Positions 53,057 to 61,498 of a DNA stretch of 64,000 nt are shown one piece after another. The position numbers and the translations under genes are program-made. Location: assembly GCF_028657945.1 (NCBI RefSeq), contig NZ_CP059693.1, positions 4,340,001 to 4,404,000 on the forward strand, in the 5' to 3' direction. This stretch comes from Thalassomonas haliotis (lineage in GTDB: Bacteria; Pseudomonadota; Gammaproteobacteria; Enterobacterales; Alteromonadaceae). The notes below the pieces were generated by a model. That model was not told where the DNA came from, ran no database searches, and saw nothing but the letters and a program-made list of their open reading frames with translations. How positions within the stretch are numbered: the stretch's first letter is position 1; every line of letters starts with the position of its first letter.

Positions 53057-53980
53057 ATGGACTTATATCAGCTCGATCTTAATTTACTGGTGTTATTCGA
53101 CGCCTTGTACCGCCACCGCTCGGTGAGTGCTGCCGCCGATGAAATCTGCCTGAGCCAGTCGGCCTTCAGTCATGGCTTGACCCGTTTGCGTAAACGCCTG
53201 GGAGATGAGTTGTTTGTACGCGTCAATAATGTCATGACCCCGACCCACAGGGCGCAGCAATTGGCAAAAAGTGTCGGACAGGCCCTGGAGATACTGCATG
53301 GCGGCATCAACACCAATAGCGGCTTTTCCCCCGAGCACAGCGAATTAGAGTTGACCTTTGCCGCCACCGATTATACCCAATATAGCCTGCTGCCCCGCTT
53401 GATAGGCAAAATCAATGAACTGGCCCCCAAGATTAAAATCACCGTATATTCTGCCGATAATAAAATCCCAACAGAGAAATTAATCACCGGCGAGCTCGAT
53501 TTTGCCTTAGGTTTTAGCCATGAAATAGAAGATTCGAGCACGGTAATACAGCAAACCTGGCTGGAAGACAGTTATTGCACCATTGCCAGAAAAAACCACC
53601 CCGCCCTCAAACAAGGGCTGGACTTAGCCAGCTTTTTATCCTTGTCCCATGTCAGGATTTCTCCCTGGGGAGAAAAACTTGGCGTAGTCGATTTGGCATT
53701 GGCTAAACTGCAAAAAAAACGTCATGTCGCACTGCAACTCACCAGTGTCCTGGCCGCGCCATATACCATCTTACATTCAGACCTGCTGCTGACCTTACCC
53801 CGTTTGGTGGCAGAGCAAATGCTACAGCACCGGGACATTGACATTTTCCCCCCGCCGCTTAGTGTCCCCGATTATCAGCTCAATCTTTATTACCATAAGC
53901 TCAATGCCGGTAAAGCCAGCCATCAATGGTTATCGGCCTTGATCCGTGAATTACATGAAAAAACACAAGTTAGCCCTTAG
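53057..53980 (+). CDS. LysR-family transcriptional regulator
   Basis: A 307-residue regulator with the N-terminal helix-turn-helix LYRHRSVSAAADEICLSQSAFSHGLTRLRKRLGD and a periplasmic-binding-protein-like effector domain. It resembles the NodD/SyrM-like branch of the LysR family (LDLNLLVLFDALYRHRSV). Neighbouring genes do not identify a target. Confidence 0.9.
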   Translation: MDLYQLDLNLLVLFDALYRHRSVSAAADEICLSQSAFSHGLTRLRKRLGDELFVRVNNVMTPTHRAQQLAKSVGQALEILHGGINTNSGFSPEHSELELTFAATDYTQYSLLPRLIGKINELAPKIKITVYSADNKIPTEKLITGELDFALGFSHEIEDSSTVIQQTWLEDSYCTIARKNHPALKQGLDLASFLSLSHVRISPWGEKLGVVDLALAKLQKKRHVALQLTSVLAAPYTILHSDLLLTLPRLVAEQMLQHRDIDIFPPPLSVPDYQLNLYYHKLNAGKASHQWLSALIRELHEKTQVSP

Positions 53981-54069
53981 GGGGTAAAACCAGTGTAAAT
54001 TTTGTCCGCTTACCGCTACACTGGAAAACCTCTGATATTAGCGATAACTTTTCACCGGATAAAACAAAA

Positions 54070-54729
54070 ATGCCCATAAAAATAAAACGCTTGTTTATCA
54101 TTTCTGCCGCCCTGTACTGCTTTTCAATTTTACTGCCCCCTTACCCGGGACATTGGCTGTTAAAAATGCTGCCGGTGGCTTTGCTGATTATTACCGTCAG
54201 CCGTTGGCCCGGCGATAACACCCAAAAGTTATTCTTAGCCGGCCTGATGTTTTCAGTGCTGGGAGATTTCTTTCTCGGCTATGACAGCCAGCACTGGTTT
54301 ATTTTTGGCTTAGGCGCCTTTTTTATTGCCCATATCGCTTATATCGTTGCACTGATGCCGATAGCAAAGATTAATGGCGTCAAACCTTATGCCATACTCG
54401 CTTACCTGGCCGGAGGCAGCCTGATGCTAAGCCTGCTGCTGCCGGGGTTGGCTGAACTACTGGTGCCTGTGATTGCCTATATGAGTATTTTACTGGTGAT
54501 GGCGATCACCGCCCTGCTCTCAAAAAAATCCAACCCCTGGATGATGGTCGGCGGCTTATCTTTTGTGATCTCAGATGCCATGATAGGATTAAACAAATTC
54601 TACCTGACTATTCCCCAGGCACAGTTTTTCATTATGATCAGTTATTACTTTGCCCAGTATGCCCTGTTGCAGGGGTTCGCCAATAGTCAGCAACAAAAAG
54701 CGCAGACAGGGGCCTTAATTACCGAATAA
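54070..54729 (+). CDS. YhhN family membrane protein (lysoplasmalogenase-like)
   Basis: A 219-residue protein with eight hydrophobic helices. The motifs LMFSVLGDFFLGYD and GGLSFVISDAMIGLNKF carry the two Asp residues conserved in the YhhN/TMEM86 family, whose animal member hydrolyses lysoplasmalogen. Bacterial activity is less certain. Confidence 0.85.
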   Translation: MPIKIKRLFIISAALYCFSILLPPYPGHWLLKMLPVALLIITVSRWPGDNTQKLFLAGLMFSVLGDFFLGYDSQHWFIFGLGAFFIAHIAYIVALMPIAKINGVKPYAILAYLAGGSLMLSLLLPGLAELLVPVIAYMSILLVMAITALLSKKSNPWMMVGGLSFVISDAMIGLNKFYLTIPQAQFFIMISYYFAQYALLQGFANSQQQKAQTGALITE

Positions 54730-54844
54730 AAACATGCACCTTAACAGCCAGGCAGATAATAAACAGCTGCTTCTCTAAAACTGCAACACAGGTGAGCAAG
54801 TAAAACGGTTGAACTTTAAAGCAAGTATTGAAACAGGGGGTGTT

Positions 54845-55651
54845 TTGTCGGTATTACTTAAGTCGCTAACTTTATTGTTACTCGCCCTATCGCCCGTTGC
54901 CCTGGCGACCGAGAAAGTCACCGCCTGTACCAGCACCTTATTTGTGCCCTTTAACTGGGAAACAAGTACCAGCCTCGAAGGGGCCAGCATAGAACTGGCC
55001 AAGCTCTTTTTTAAAAAAGAACAGGTCGAACTGGAGCTGATCCGAGTCAACAGCTGGGCCCGCTGTCTTAAACAGGTCGAGACGGGAAAAATAGATTTAG
55101 TGCTCGGCGCCTATAAAACCCCAGAACGCCAGCTATGGGGTGACTATATAGACGAGATTATTGCCAGGGACATCATTCAACTCTTTAAAAATAAGAACAG
55201 GCAACTGGACTTTTCAGCCTTAAATTCCCTGCATCACTTTCGCGGCGGCGGCATTATCGGCAATAGTTACGGCGGAGTTTTTGATACCTTTATAGCAAGC
55301 CTGTCGCCAAAGCAATGGCAAGAAGTCATCCGCCCTGAACAGCTGATCGCCCAGCTGGCATATAACCGCATAGATTACGCCCCCATGAACCGGTGGAATA
55401 TGGAGGTCTTGCTGTTAAAGCTAAAACAACAGGGTCAAATCCCGACAGAAACCGAAATCATTCCTGTTGGTAAAGTCATCCACAGCAACGAGCTTTACTT
55501 CGTATTTTCAAAAAAGACCGGCCGCTACCGGGAATTTCAACAGAAGATGAATGCTTTTATGCAAGAAATGAAAACCAGAGACGAGATCCAAAAGCTATTG
55601 GACAAGAGCCTGGCCAGATACAAGCAAAGTTTTATGGCACAGCAGGAGTAG
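54845..55651 (+). CDS. Family 3 extracellular solute-binding-like protein
   Basis: About 268 residues from a TTG at 54845 with AGGGGG just upstream; this start gives a compact signal peptide (VLLKSLTLLLLALSPVALA). The mature part has the SBP_bac_3 layout: VTACTSTLFVPFNWE, SIELAKLFFKKEQVELEL, WARCLKQVETGKIDLVLGAYKTPER. No permease or ATPase genes are near, so it is an orphan of the kind common in Alteromonadales. The ligand is unknown. Confidence 0.8.
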   Translation: MSVLLKSLTLLLLALSPVALATEKVTACTSTLFVPFNWETSTSLEGASIELAKLFFKKEQVELELIRVNSWARCLKQVETGKIDLVLGAYKTPERQLWGDYIDEIIARDIIQLFKNKNRQLDFSALNSLHHFRGGGIIGNSYGGVFDTFIASLSPKQWQEVIRPEQLIAQLAYNRIDYAPMNRWNMEVLLLKLKQQGQIPTETEIIPVGKVIHSNELYFVFSKKTGRYREFQQKMNAFMQEMKTRDEIQKLLDKSLARYKQSFMAQQE

Positions 55652-56000
55652 CACAGCAGCTTTATGACTTTTTCTTTAGCTGCGGCTTAAGCGCAACCCC
55701 TGCCACTGAGCTTATCTGACCAACAATTAACCTGTCAGCAAGCCGTTAACAATGACATTTTTACCCCAGGCGAAACTCTCTCAGAACAGCCACGCAGCCA
55801 AACGCCCGACCTCGTGTAAGACATCTCTCACAAAGAGGTGAGAGATCATGGCATTTACTGAGGTCATCTCTATTTATAACTATATAACATATTAAAAAAT
55901 AACAACAAAATTAAAGCTGTAAACAAAAGCATCCATTATTATCATCTTATTCTAAGATCATTAACCTAAAAAAATAATTTCATTCACGTAATATTTACTT
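55652..56000. other. Upstream region of the CsrB-like RNA
   Basis: No gene is seen. It contains the GacA/UvrY-type box and, at its right end, the RNA promoter with a TAATAT -10 (55989-55994). Confidence 0.6.
55815..55832. promoter_or_regulatory. GacA/UvrY-type box
   Basis: TGTAAG-N6-CTCACA matches the response-regulator box TGTAAG-N6-CTTACA at all but one core position. It lies about 170-185 bases before the expected start of the CsrB-like RNA, the distance typical of csr/rsm RNA genes. Confidence 0.75.
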
Positions 56001-56313
56001 TGTCAGGACGACACAGGGCAGGACGCTTTGCAAGGAAGATTTCAGGATGAAATCTTGTGATAGGAAATCACAAACGGAAAACACGGATAGGTATCAATCA
56101 GGAAGATAGATACAAATGGCCAGGGAAAGCCATGGAACCCACAGTAATGTGAATATATCAGGATGGTGTATTGCCCGGGACGGTTTGGAAAGTGTATGGA
56201 TACACGATATAAATCAGGGACAGGTTTTCAAGGAAGATGAGGGACACTAAACAGTGCAGGATGCACAAATAAGCTAGTAGAAAAATGCGACTCTTTGAGT
56301 TGCATTTTTTATT
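56001..56313 (+). ncRNA. csrB: CsrB/RsmZ-type CsrA-sequestering RNA
   Basis: About 310 bases with 18 GGA triplets between 56006 and 56261, many in hairpin loops. Clear examples: AGATTTC/GAAATCT around AGGAT (56037-56055), TTGTGAT/ATCACAA around AGGAA (56055-56073), GTGTAT/ATACAC around GG (56192-56205) and GTGCA/TGCAC around GGA (56254-56266). Repeats of the form CAGGATG, CAGGACG and AAGGAAG match the CsrA-binding consensus. A strong terminator ends it and a GacA-type box lies upstream. Such RNAs soak up the translational regulator CsrA. The 5' end is placed from the -10 box and is approximate. Confidence 0.88.
56281..56313. terminator. Bidirectional terminator of the CsrB-like RNA
   Basis: A 13-bp stem (AAAAATGCGACTC with GAGTTGCATTTTT, one G-T) and a three-base loop end in a T tract on both strands. 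It ends the RNA on the plus strand and may end the peptide transcript on the minus strand. Confidence 0.88.
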
Positions 56314-56478
56314 TCAGGCTCCCGAAAAATGACTGCCGTGATCATTTTCACATAACCCCCTATAACGGTACTCACCGGATTTCCCCAATAAAAACCGTAC
56401 TTAATGTAAAATTCCAGCCTCAGCAAACGTCATCACCAACAAGGCGTTGCCAAGGCCTCCCCGTCATTTGCCAATGGG

Positions 56479-56580
56479 TTACTTACTGCACATGGTCCCC
56501 TTGTACACACGATAAAAAGCATTAAGAAAATGGTTAGACCCGGCCTGATTATCCGCTTTTATTTGCTCTGTATTTTTCAT
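56479..56580 (-). CDS. 33-residue peptide, second of a SoxR-box-driven pair
   Basis: A 33-codon frame from an ATG with AGGGG six bases upstream, ending in TAA. Key residues are His17-Phe18, Asn20, Phe22-Tyr23-Arg24, Met30 and Lys33, within HFLNAFYRVYKGTMC. It aligns without gaps to the peptide at 56636-56737, with 12 of 33 identities. Both genes have the context AACAAATG at the start. No family is recognised. It probably shares the SoxR-box promoter. Confidence 0.7.
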   Translation of the reverse strand: MKNTEQIKADNQAGSNHFLNAFYRVYKGTMCSK

Positions 56581-56635
56581 TTGTTTTCCCCTGTTATTTT
56601 AACTGTTACTGCTAGCCGTTTATGCCTAGCCGCAA

Positions 56636-56737
56636 TTATTTGCCACTCATGACGTCGTTGAACAAACGGTAAAAGGTGTTAAAAAAGTGCCTGCCTGGCA
56701 AAGTATTTTTTACATTTTCCTGAGTTACATATTTCAT
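56636..56737 (-). CDS. 33-residue peptide, first of a SoxR-box-driven pair
   Basis: A 33-codon frame starting at an ATG behind the strong ribosome site AGGAGA, ending in TAA. Its key residues are His17-Phe18, Asn20, Phe22-Tyr23-Arg24, Met30 and Lys33, within HFFNTFYRLFNDVM. It is the nearest gene to the SoxR box, with about 50 bases of 5' leader. The N-terminal half is polar and the C-terminal half aromatic and amphipathic, so membrane or protein contact is possible. Function is unknown. Confidence 0.72.
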   Translation of the reverse strand: MKYVTQENVKNTLPGRHFFNTFYRLFNDVMSGK

Positions 56738-56792
56738 TTGTTTATCTCCTAAAGTGATGAAGGTTTGACCCGTAACTTGCTTTGATGAAGCC

Positions 56793-56823
56793 ACTTTAAA
56801 ACCTCAACCTAAGTTGAGGTAAA
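56793..56823 (-). promoter_or_regulatory. SoxR box within a 19-bp-spacer promoter
   Basis: The dyad CCTCAACCTAAGTTGAGG (56802-56819) closely matches the SoxR operator of E. coli soxS. On the minus strand it sits between a -35 TTTACC and a -10 TAAAGT separated by 19 bases, the long spacer that MerR-family activators such as SoxR correct. The promoter faces away from soxR toward the two 33-residue peptide genes. Confidence 0.88.
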
Positions 56824-56885
56824 GCGTTTTTTTTAATAAAATGACAAAAATTTCAAGGCCGGTTTATCAGGCTTCAGGGGGAAAG

Positions 56886-57344
56886 ATGGCAACAGGACAA
56901 CACGAAGCAGCTAAGTTCTCGGTGGGGCAAGTGGCAAAGCGCTGCGGCATTAAAGTCTCAACGTTGCATTTTTATGAAGAAAAAGGCCTGATCCGCAGCT
57001 GGCGAAACCAGGGCAATCAGCGCCGTTACAAGCGGGATGTACTTAGGCGCATTTCGGTGATTAAAGCCGCCCAGAAAGTGGGCATAACCCTGGCTGATAT
57101 TCAGGAAATGTTTGCTCAATTACCCGACCAGCGCACCCCGGATAAAGATGACTGGGCCAGGTTATCAAAGCAGTGGCAGCAGCAACTCAACCAGCGCATT
57201 GCCTATATGGAAAAATTACGGGACGCCCTCACCGGCTGTATCGGCTGCGGCTGTTTGTCGATGAAAAATTGCCCCCTGTATAACCCGGACGATACCCTGG
57301 CACAGGAAGGCACAGGAGCGGTTATTTTAGATCGCCTGCCCTAA
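56886..57344 (+). CDS. soxR: Redox-sensitive activator SoxR
   Basis: A 152-residue MerR-family regulator. The ATG at 56886 is preferred for its AGGGGGAAAG ribosome site; the in-frame ATG at 56841 has none. The winged helix FSVGQVAKRCGIKVSTLHFYEEKGLI and the cluster ligands Cys118, Cys121, Cys123 and Cys129 (CIGCGCLSMKNC) identify SoxR, whose [2Fe-2S] centre responds to redox-cycling compounds. No soxS is present; the divergent SoxR box controls two small peptide genes instead. Confidence 0.95.
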   Translation: MATGQHEAAKFSVGQVAKRCGIKVSTLHFYEEKGLIRSWRNQGNQRRYKRDVLRRISVIKAAQKVGITLADIQEMFAQLPDQRTPDKDDWARLSKQWQQQLNQRIAYMEKLRDALTGCIGCGCLSMKNCPLYNPDDTLAQEGTGAVILDRLP

Positions 57345-57392
57345 AACGGCTCTATGATGTTTGATAAAGAGCCGGGGTAATTTAATGAATTG

Positions 57393-58391
57393 TTATCTGG
57401 GCAATACAGAATCCCGGGTGATCAAACCAGGTTGGAAGGTCTGCTGTATTTGCAACTTGTCCTGCTGGTAAACATTTTTCAGCACTAATTTAGCTGCCAT
57501 TTGCCCCATTTCATTCACCGGGTTGTCTATGGTGGTTAACTTGGGATAGATATAACGGGCAAGGATAACATTATCAAAACCAATAATGGATAAATCCTTC
57601 GGCAAGTCAAAACCCAGCTCGCGGGCATAGGTCATAGCGCCGGAGGCAATTTCATCATTGGCGCACACCAGGGCGGTAAAGCTTTGTTTGTTGTCGACAA
57701 AATGCTTCAGGCCTTCACTACCGCCGGTTTCTTTAAAATCTCCCATATACACCAGGGATTCTTTAAAAGGGATATTATTTTCCGCCAGCGCCCGTTTATG
57801 ACCGCTCAACCGGTTACGGGCATCCGCTTTAAACTGCTGCCCGGCGATATAGGCGATATCGCTATGTCCCTGATCGATAACGGCTTTAGTGGCCAGGTAG
57901 CCGCCCAGTTCATTGTCCAGGCTGATACAGTTCTGCTCTATTCCCGATACCAAACGGCTCATGATATAAACGGGAATATCGCCCTGACATAAATCCACCA
58001 GATACTCGTCTGACACCGCCTCGACATGCACTATCAGGGCATCGCAGTTTCTGCTTTTAAGAAACTCGATGCCGTCTTTTTCTTTATCTTCTTCACTGTG
58101 CCCGGTAGTAATAATGACATGTTTGCCGGCCAAGCGTAACTCGGTTTCAATCCCCGCCATCATCTGCCCGAAAAAAGGACCGTGCAGCTCAGAAACTAAA
58201 ATACCAACGCTGTTGGTGCGCCTGGACGCCAGCGACTGGGCAATGGAGTTGGGACGATAACCCAGCTGCTCCATGGCATCCATGACTTTTTGCCGGGTTT
58301 TATCGCTGACCAGCGCATTATTGCTGGTGACCCGGGAAACCGTGGCCAGGGATACACCCGCAAGTTTTGATACTTCATATATAGTCGCCAT
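57393..58391 (-). CDS. LacI-family regulator of the beta-glucoside genes
   Basis: A 332-residue repressor. The N-terminal helix-turn-helix and hinge (MATIYEVSKLAGVSLATVSRV ... GYRPNSIAQSLASRRT) is standard, followed by the sugar-binding domain (NSVGILVSELHGPFFGQMMAGI ... IGFDNVILARYIYPKLTTIDNP). It is followed on the same strand by transport and glucosidase genes upstream of it. Two palindromes AAGCGCTT in the bglA/transporter gap fit LacI-family operators. Confidence 0.9.
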   Translation of the reverse strand: MATIYEVSKLAGVSLATVSRVTSNNALVSDKTRQKVMDAMEQLGYRPNSIAQSLASRRTNSVGILVSELHGPFFGQMMAGIETELRLAGKHVIITTGHSEEDKEKDGIEFLKSRNCDALIVHVEAVSDEYLVDLCQGDIPVYIMSRLVSGIEQNCISLDNELGGYLATKAVIDQGHSDIAYIAGQQFKADARNRLSGHKRALAENNIPFKESLVYMGDFKETGGSEGLKHFVDNKQSFTALVCANDEIASGAMTYARELGFDLPKDLSIIGFDNVILARYIYPKLTTIDNPVNEMGQMAAKLVLKNVYQQDKLQIQQTFQPGLITRDSVLPR

Positions 58392-58459
58392 AATACTCCG
58401 GCACGTTAAGACAAAGGGTAAAAATTAGTTGGGGAGATACTAACATACTCCCGCCGGGC

Positions 58460-59788
58460 TTAACTAGCCGGGGCCCTAAGTTCACTTTGAATATGCGCTA
58501 TTTTTTCATCGCTTAAGGTGTATTTACGCATGACCCAGGCAACAATAAAGGAGCCTGTGGCCGGCAGCAACGTAAAGGAGAGTAAAATCCCCTGCTTGGT
58601 AGCCTCGGTTTGCGCCACATCCGCCTGGTAATCATAAAACGCCAATAACCAGCCTGCGGCTGCCCCGCCCAGGGCCACCCCCATCTTAATAAAGAACACC
58701 ACCCCGGAATATACCAGGCCGGTGATGCGCAGCCCGGTTTTCTGGTGGCCGTAATCTATGGTGTCCGCCATTTTCGCCCATAGCAGCGGCGTCGCCATGT
58801 CCAGGAAAAACTTCCAGGCGATAAAGGCAACAAACGCCAGTACCAGCTGGTCACTTTTGATAAAGAAACTTAACACGCAGATACAGGCAGAGATGGTTTG
58901 CAATACGATATAAGCCTTGATTTTACACACCCGCTTTGCCAGCGGCTGAGCCACGGCGCAGCCGACCATGCTGCCGATCACCCCTAAGGTTAAAAAGTAA
59001 GTGATCAAATCTTCGCGGCCAAGGAAGTATTTCACATAATAAACCGCCAGGGTAAAGCGCAATACCTGCCCGGTCAGCAGGAATAAGGCGGCCACACACA
59101 GGATGCGCCACTGATCGTTTTGCCACAGGGAGCGCATGCTTTCTTTAAACGAGGTTTCCTGATTCTCCGGCAGCGAAATACGCTCTTTGGTGCCGATAAA
59201 ACACAATAAAAACATTACCAGACCCAGGGTGCTCATAGTCACCATGGTCAGCTGATAACCTTTGGCGGTATCCCCCTGCCCGAACCATTCCACCATAGGC
59301 ATAGTCGCCCCGGCCACGATCACCCCGCCTAACATGCCAAAGACAAAACGATATGACTGCACCGTCACCCGCTCCCTGGCATCGGCGGTTAATACCCCGC
59401 CCAGGGCGCAATAGGGAATATTGATGGCGGTATAGGCCACCATCAGCAAGGTATAAGTCACAAAGGCGTAAATCAGCTTGTTACCGGCGGATAAATCCGG
59501 AGTGGTAAACGCCAAAATACTGATGATGGCAAAAGGAAGCGCCAGCCACAAAAGGTAAGGCCGAAACTGCCCCCAGCGGCTTTTGGTACGGTCGGCAATA
59601 TTGCCCATCAAAGGGTCGGTAACGGCATCAAAGATACGCACCACTAAGAACATAGTACCGACTACTGCCGGCGATAGGCCCATGACATCAGTATAAAAGA
59701 GTAATAAAAACATCATCACGGTCTGGAAAATGATGTTACTTGCGGTATCCCCTAAGCCATAGGCTATTTTTTCTCTGATACTGATCAT
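58460..59788 (-). CDS. GPH-family sugar:cation symporter
   Basis: A 442-residue, 12-helix transporter of the glycoside-pentoside-hexuronide family. Motifs include [19 protein letters not shown] at the start, the conserved [27 protein letters not shown] loop (seen in parts) and a late [16 protein letters not shown]. Such carriers take up melibiose, lactose or beta-glucosides with Na+ or H+. It lies between the LacI and GH1 genes. Confidence 0.92.
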   Translation of the reverse strand: MISIREKIAYGLGDTASNIIFQTVMMFLLLFYTDVMGLSPAVVGTMFLVVRIFDAVTDPLMGNIADRTKSRWGQFRPYLLWLALPFAIISILAFTTPDLSAGNKLIYAFVTYTLLMVAYTAINIPYCALGGVLTADARERVTVQSYRFVFGMLGGVIVAGATMPMVEWFGQGDTAKGYQLTMVTMSTLGLVMFLLCFIGTKERISLPENQETSFKESMRSLWQNDQWRILCVAALFLLTGQVLRFTLAVYYVKYFLGREDLITYFLTLGVIGSMVGCAVAQPLAKRVCKIKAYIVLQTISACICVLSFFIKSDQLVLAFVAFIAWKFFLDMATPLLWAKMADTIDYGHQKTGLRITGLVYSGVVFFIKMGVALGGAAAGWLLAFYDYQADVAQTEATKQGILLSFTLLPATGSFIVAWVMRKYTLSDEKIAHIQSELRAPAS

Positions 59789-59839
59789 GCTGCTGTCCTT
59801 TAATGGTGTTTATACCCAAACCACTTGGAAATGTTATTA

Positions 59840-61177
59840 TTATTTTACCGCTCTGCCACTGATAAGGTTTTTATAGGCAATACCACTGGCTTTAACGGTT
59901 CTTTGCTGGCTGGCATAATCGACATAAACTATGCCGAAACGTTTAAGATAACCTTCCGCCCATTCGAAATTATCCATCAAGGACCAGGCAAAATAACCGC
60001 GGATATCCACGCCCTGCCCTATGGCATCATGTACCGCATTCAGGTGACTGTGATAGTAATTTATCCTATCTGAATCATTAACGGAACCGTCTTCAAGCTC
60101 ATCGGCCATGGCCGCACCGTTTTCGGTAATGTACACCGGCGGCAGCGAATATTTTTCATTTAAGGAAACCAGCAGTTTTGTCAGGGCCTTGGGATAAATC
60201 TCCCAGCCGATATCGGTGATCGGCTCAGGCGCCGGCAGCTGGACAAAGCCTTGCTGTTCATCCGCGCGGTAAATCGCCCGGGTATAATAATTTACCCCCA
60301 AAAAGTCCATCGGCTGGGCAATAATCGCCATGTCTCCTTGCCGGATATCCGGGTGATGTTCCTTGGGCAGTAGGGATAAAATTTCCGGATATTCACCGTC
60401 AAACAAAGGTTTGATATACCACTGGTTAAAATAATCATCGGCAAAATGGGCGGCGGCTTTATCTTCTGACTCGCTTGATGCCGGATAACAGGGGGTAAAA
60501 TTGAGCACGATACCGTTTAAACTAGCCGGGCTGTTTTTCGCCAATACCTGCATTGCCAGGCCATGGGCCAGTAATAAATGATGGGCGGCTTTTTTACCGT
60601 ATTCTTTACCCGCTATCCCCGGGGCATGAACCCCGACTTCATATCCTAAATAGGCGCTGCAAAACGGTTCGTTTAAGGTCGCATAGGCATAAACCCGGTC
60701 GCCGAAGGCTTGCGTGATCAAGTCGGCATAATCACGGAAACGGTAAGCCGTTTCCCGGTTGAGCCAGCCGCCGTTATCTTCCAGGTGCTGAGGTAAATCC
60801 CAATGATAAAGGGTCACAAAGGCTTTAATATTTTTACCCTTAAGTTCATCGAGTATGGCGAGATAATAAGCCACTCCGGCCTGGTTCAATGTGCCCTGCC
60901 GGGTGATCACCCGGGGCCAGGAAATGGATAAACGGTAGGCATCCACCCCTAAAGAGTCGATCAACTCAATATCCTGGCGCCAAAGATTGAAGTGATCACA
61001 AGCGACTTCCCCGTTAGAACCGTCGGCTATTTTTCCCGGCGTGGCACAAAAACGATCCCAGATACTGGCCAACCTGTGCTCAGCCCCTCCTTCTATTTGA
61101 AAAGAAGCCGTAGCAACACCATAGGTAAAATCGGCGGAGAGCATAGGCGAATTAACGGGTAAAGAAATTTTAGTCAT
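59840..61177 (-). CDS. GH1 beta-glucosidase
   Basis: A 445-residue glycoside hydrolase family 1 enzyme. The acid/base Glu170 is in TLNEPFC and the nucleophile Glu352 in YITENGAA. The N-terminal FTYGVATASFQIEGG and the terminal SLMDNFEWAEGYLKRFG are family signatures. There is no signal peptide, so it acts on imported disaccharides such as cellobiose. Upstream are the operators and a divergent transporter gene. Confidence 0.95.
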   Translation of the reverse strand: MTKISLPVNSPMLSADFTYGVATASFQIEGGAEHRLASIWDRFCATPGKIADGSNGEVACDHFNLWRQDIELIDSLGVDAYRLSISWPRVITRQGTLNQAGVAYYLAILDELKGKNIKAFVTLYHWDLPQHLEDNGGWLNRETAYRFRDYADLITQAFGDRVYAYATLNEPFCSAYLGYEVGVHAPGIAGKEYGKKAAHHLLLAHGLAMQVLAKNSPASLNGIVLNFTPCYPASSESEDKAAAHFADDYFNQWYIKPLFDGEYPEILSLLPKEHHPDIRQGDMAIIAQPMDFLGVNYYTRAIYRADEQQGFVQLPAPEPITDIGWEIYPKALTKLLVSLNEKYSLPPVYITENGAAMADELEDGSVNDSDRINYYHSHLNAVHDAIGQGVDIRGYFAWSLMDNFEWAEGYLKRFGIVYVDYASQQRTVKASGIAYKNLISGRAVK

Positions 61178-61263
61178 AATTTACATTGCTGCCTGTTAGG
61201 ATGGGCTCATTAAAAACAATCATATTAAACACTTACATTTTCACCTTAGTAAAAAAGCCGGAA

Positions 61264-61277
61264 TGTAAGCGCTTACA
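61264..61277. promoter_or_regulatory. LacI-type operator, copy 1
   Basis: The perfect palindrome TGTAAGCGCTTACA lies about 87 bases upstream of the GH1 start. Confidence 0.8.
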
Positions 61278-61327
61278 AATCACTTGAAAATTTTTTAATT
61301 CTGATCTTTAATGCTTTCAGAAAAAAA

Positions 61328-61341
61328 TGAAAGCGCTTACA
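61328..61341. promoter_or_regulatory. LacI-type operator, copy 2
   Basis: TGAAAGCGCTTACA differs from copy 1 at one base and lies 64 bases away, about six helical turns. Both flank the divergent promoters of the GH1 and FucP-type transporter genes. Confidence 0.8.
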
Positions 61342-61498
61342 TTCAAGGTTAGTGTTTTCCGAATTAAAGATCAACCGCTTTTATTTATGTTTATGAAAAT
61401 AGCGTGTGAAGTTTACCGGCCAGCTGTCAAATTTATCCCGGTAGCCGTTTCATGCCCAACAAATATCAAAAATAACAAAACAGGTTAATGGGGAATTT

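Noticed and set aside
55981-56280. A CRISPR-like or tandem repeat array
   Set aside because: The repeated GGA units vary in length and spacing and sit in hairpin loops, which fits a CsrB-type RNA; no direct repeat with constant spacers exists anywhere in the window.
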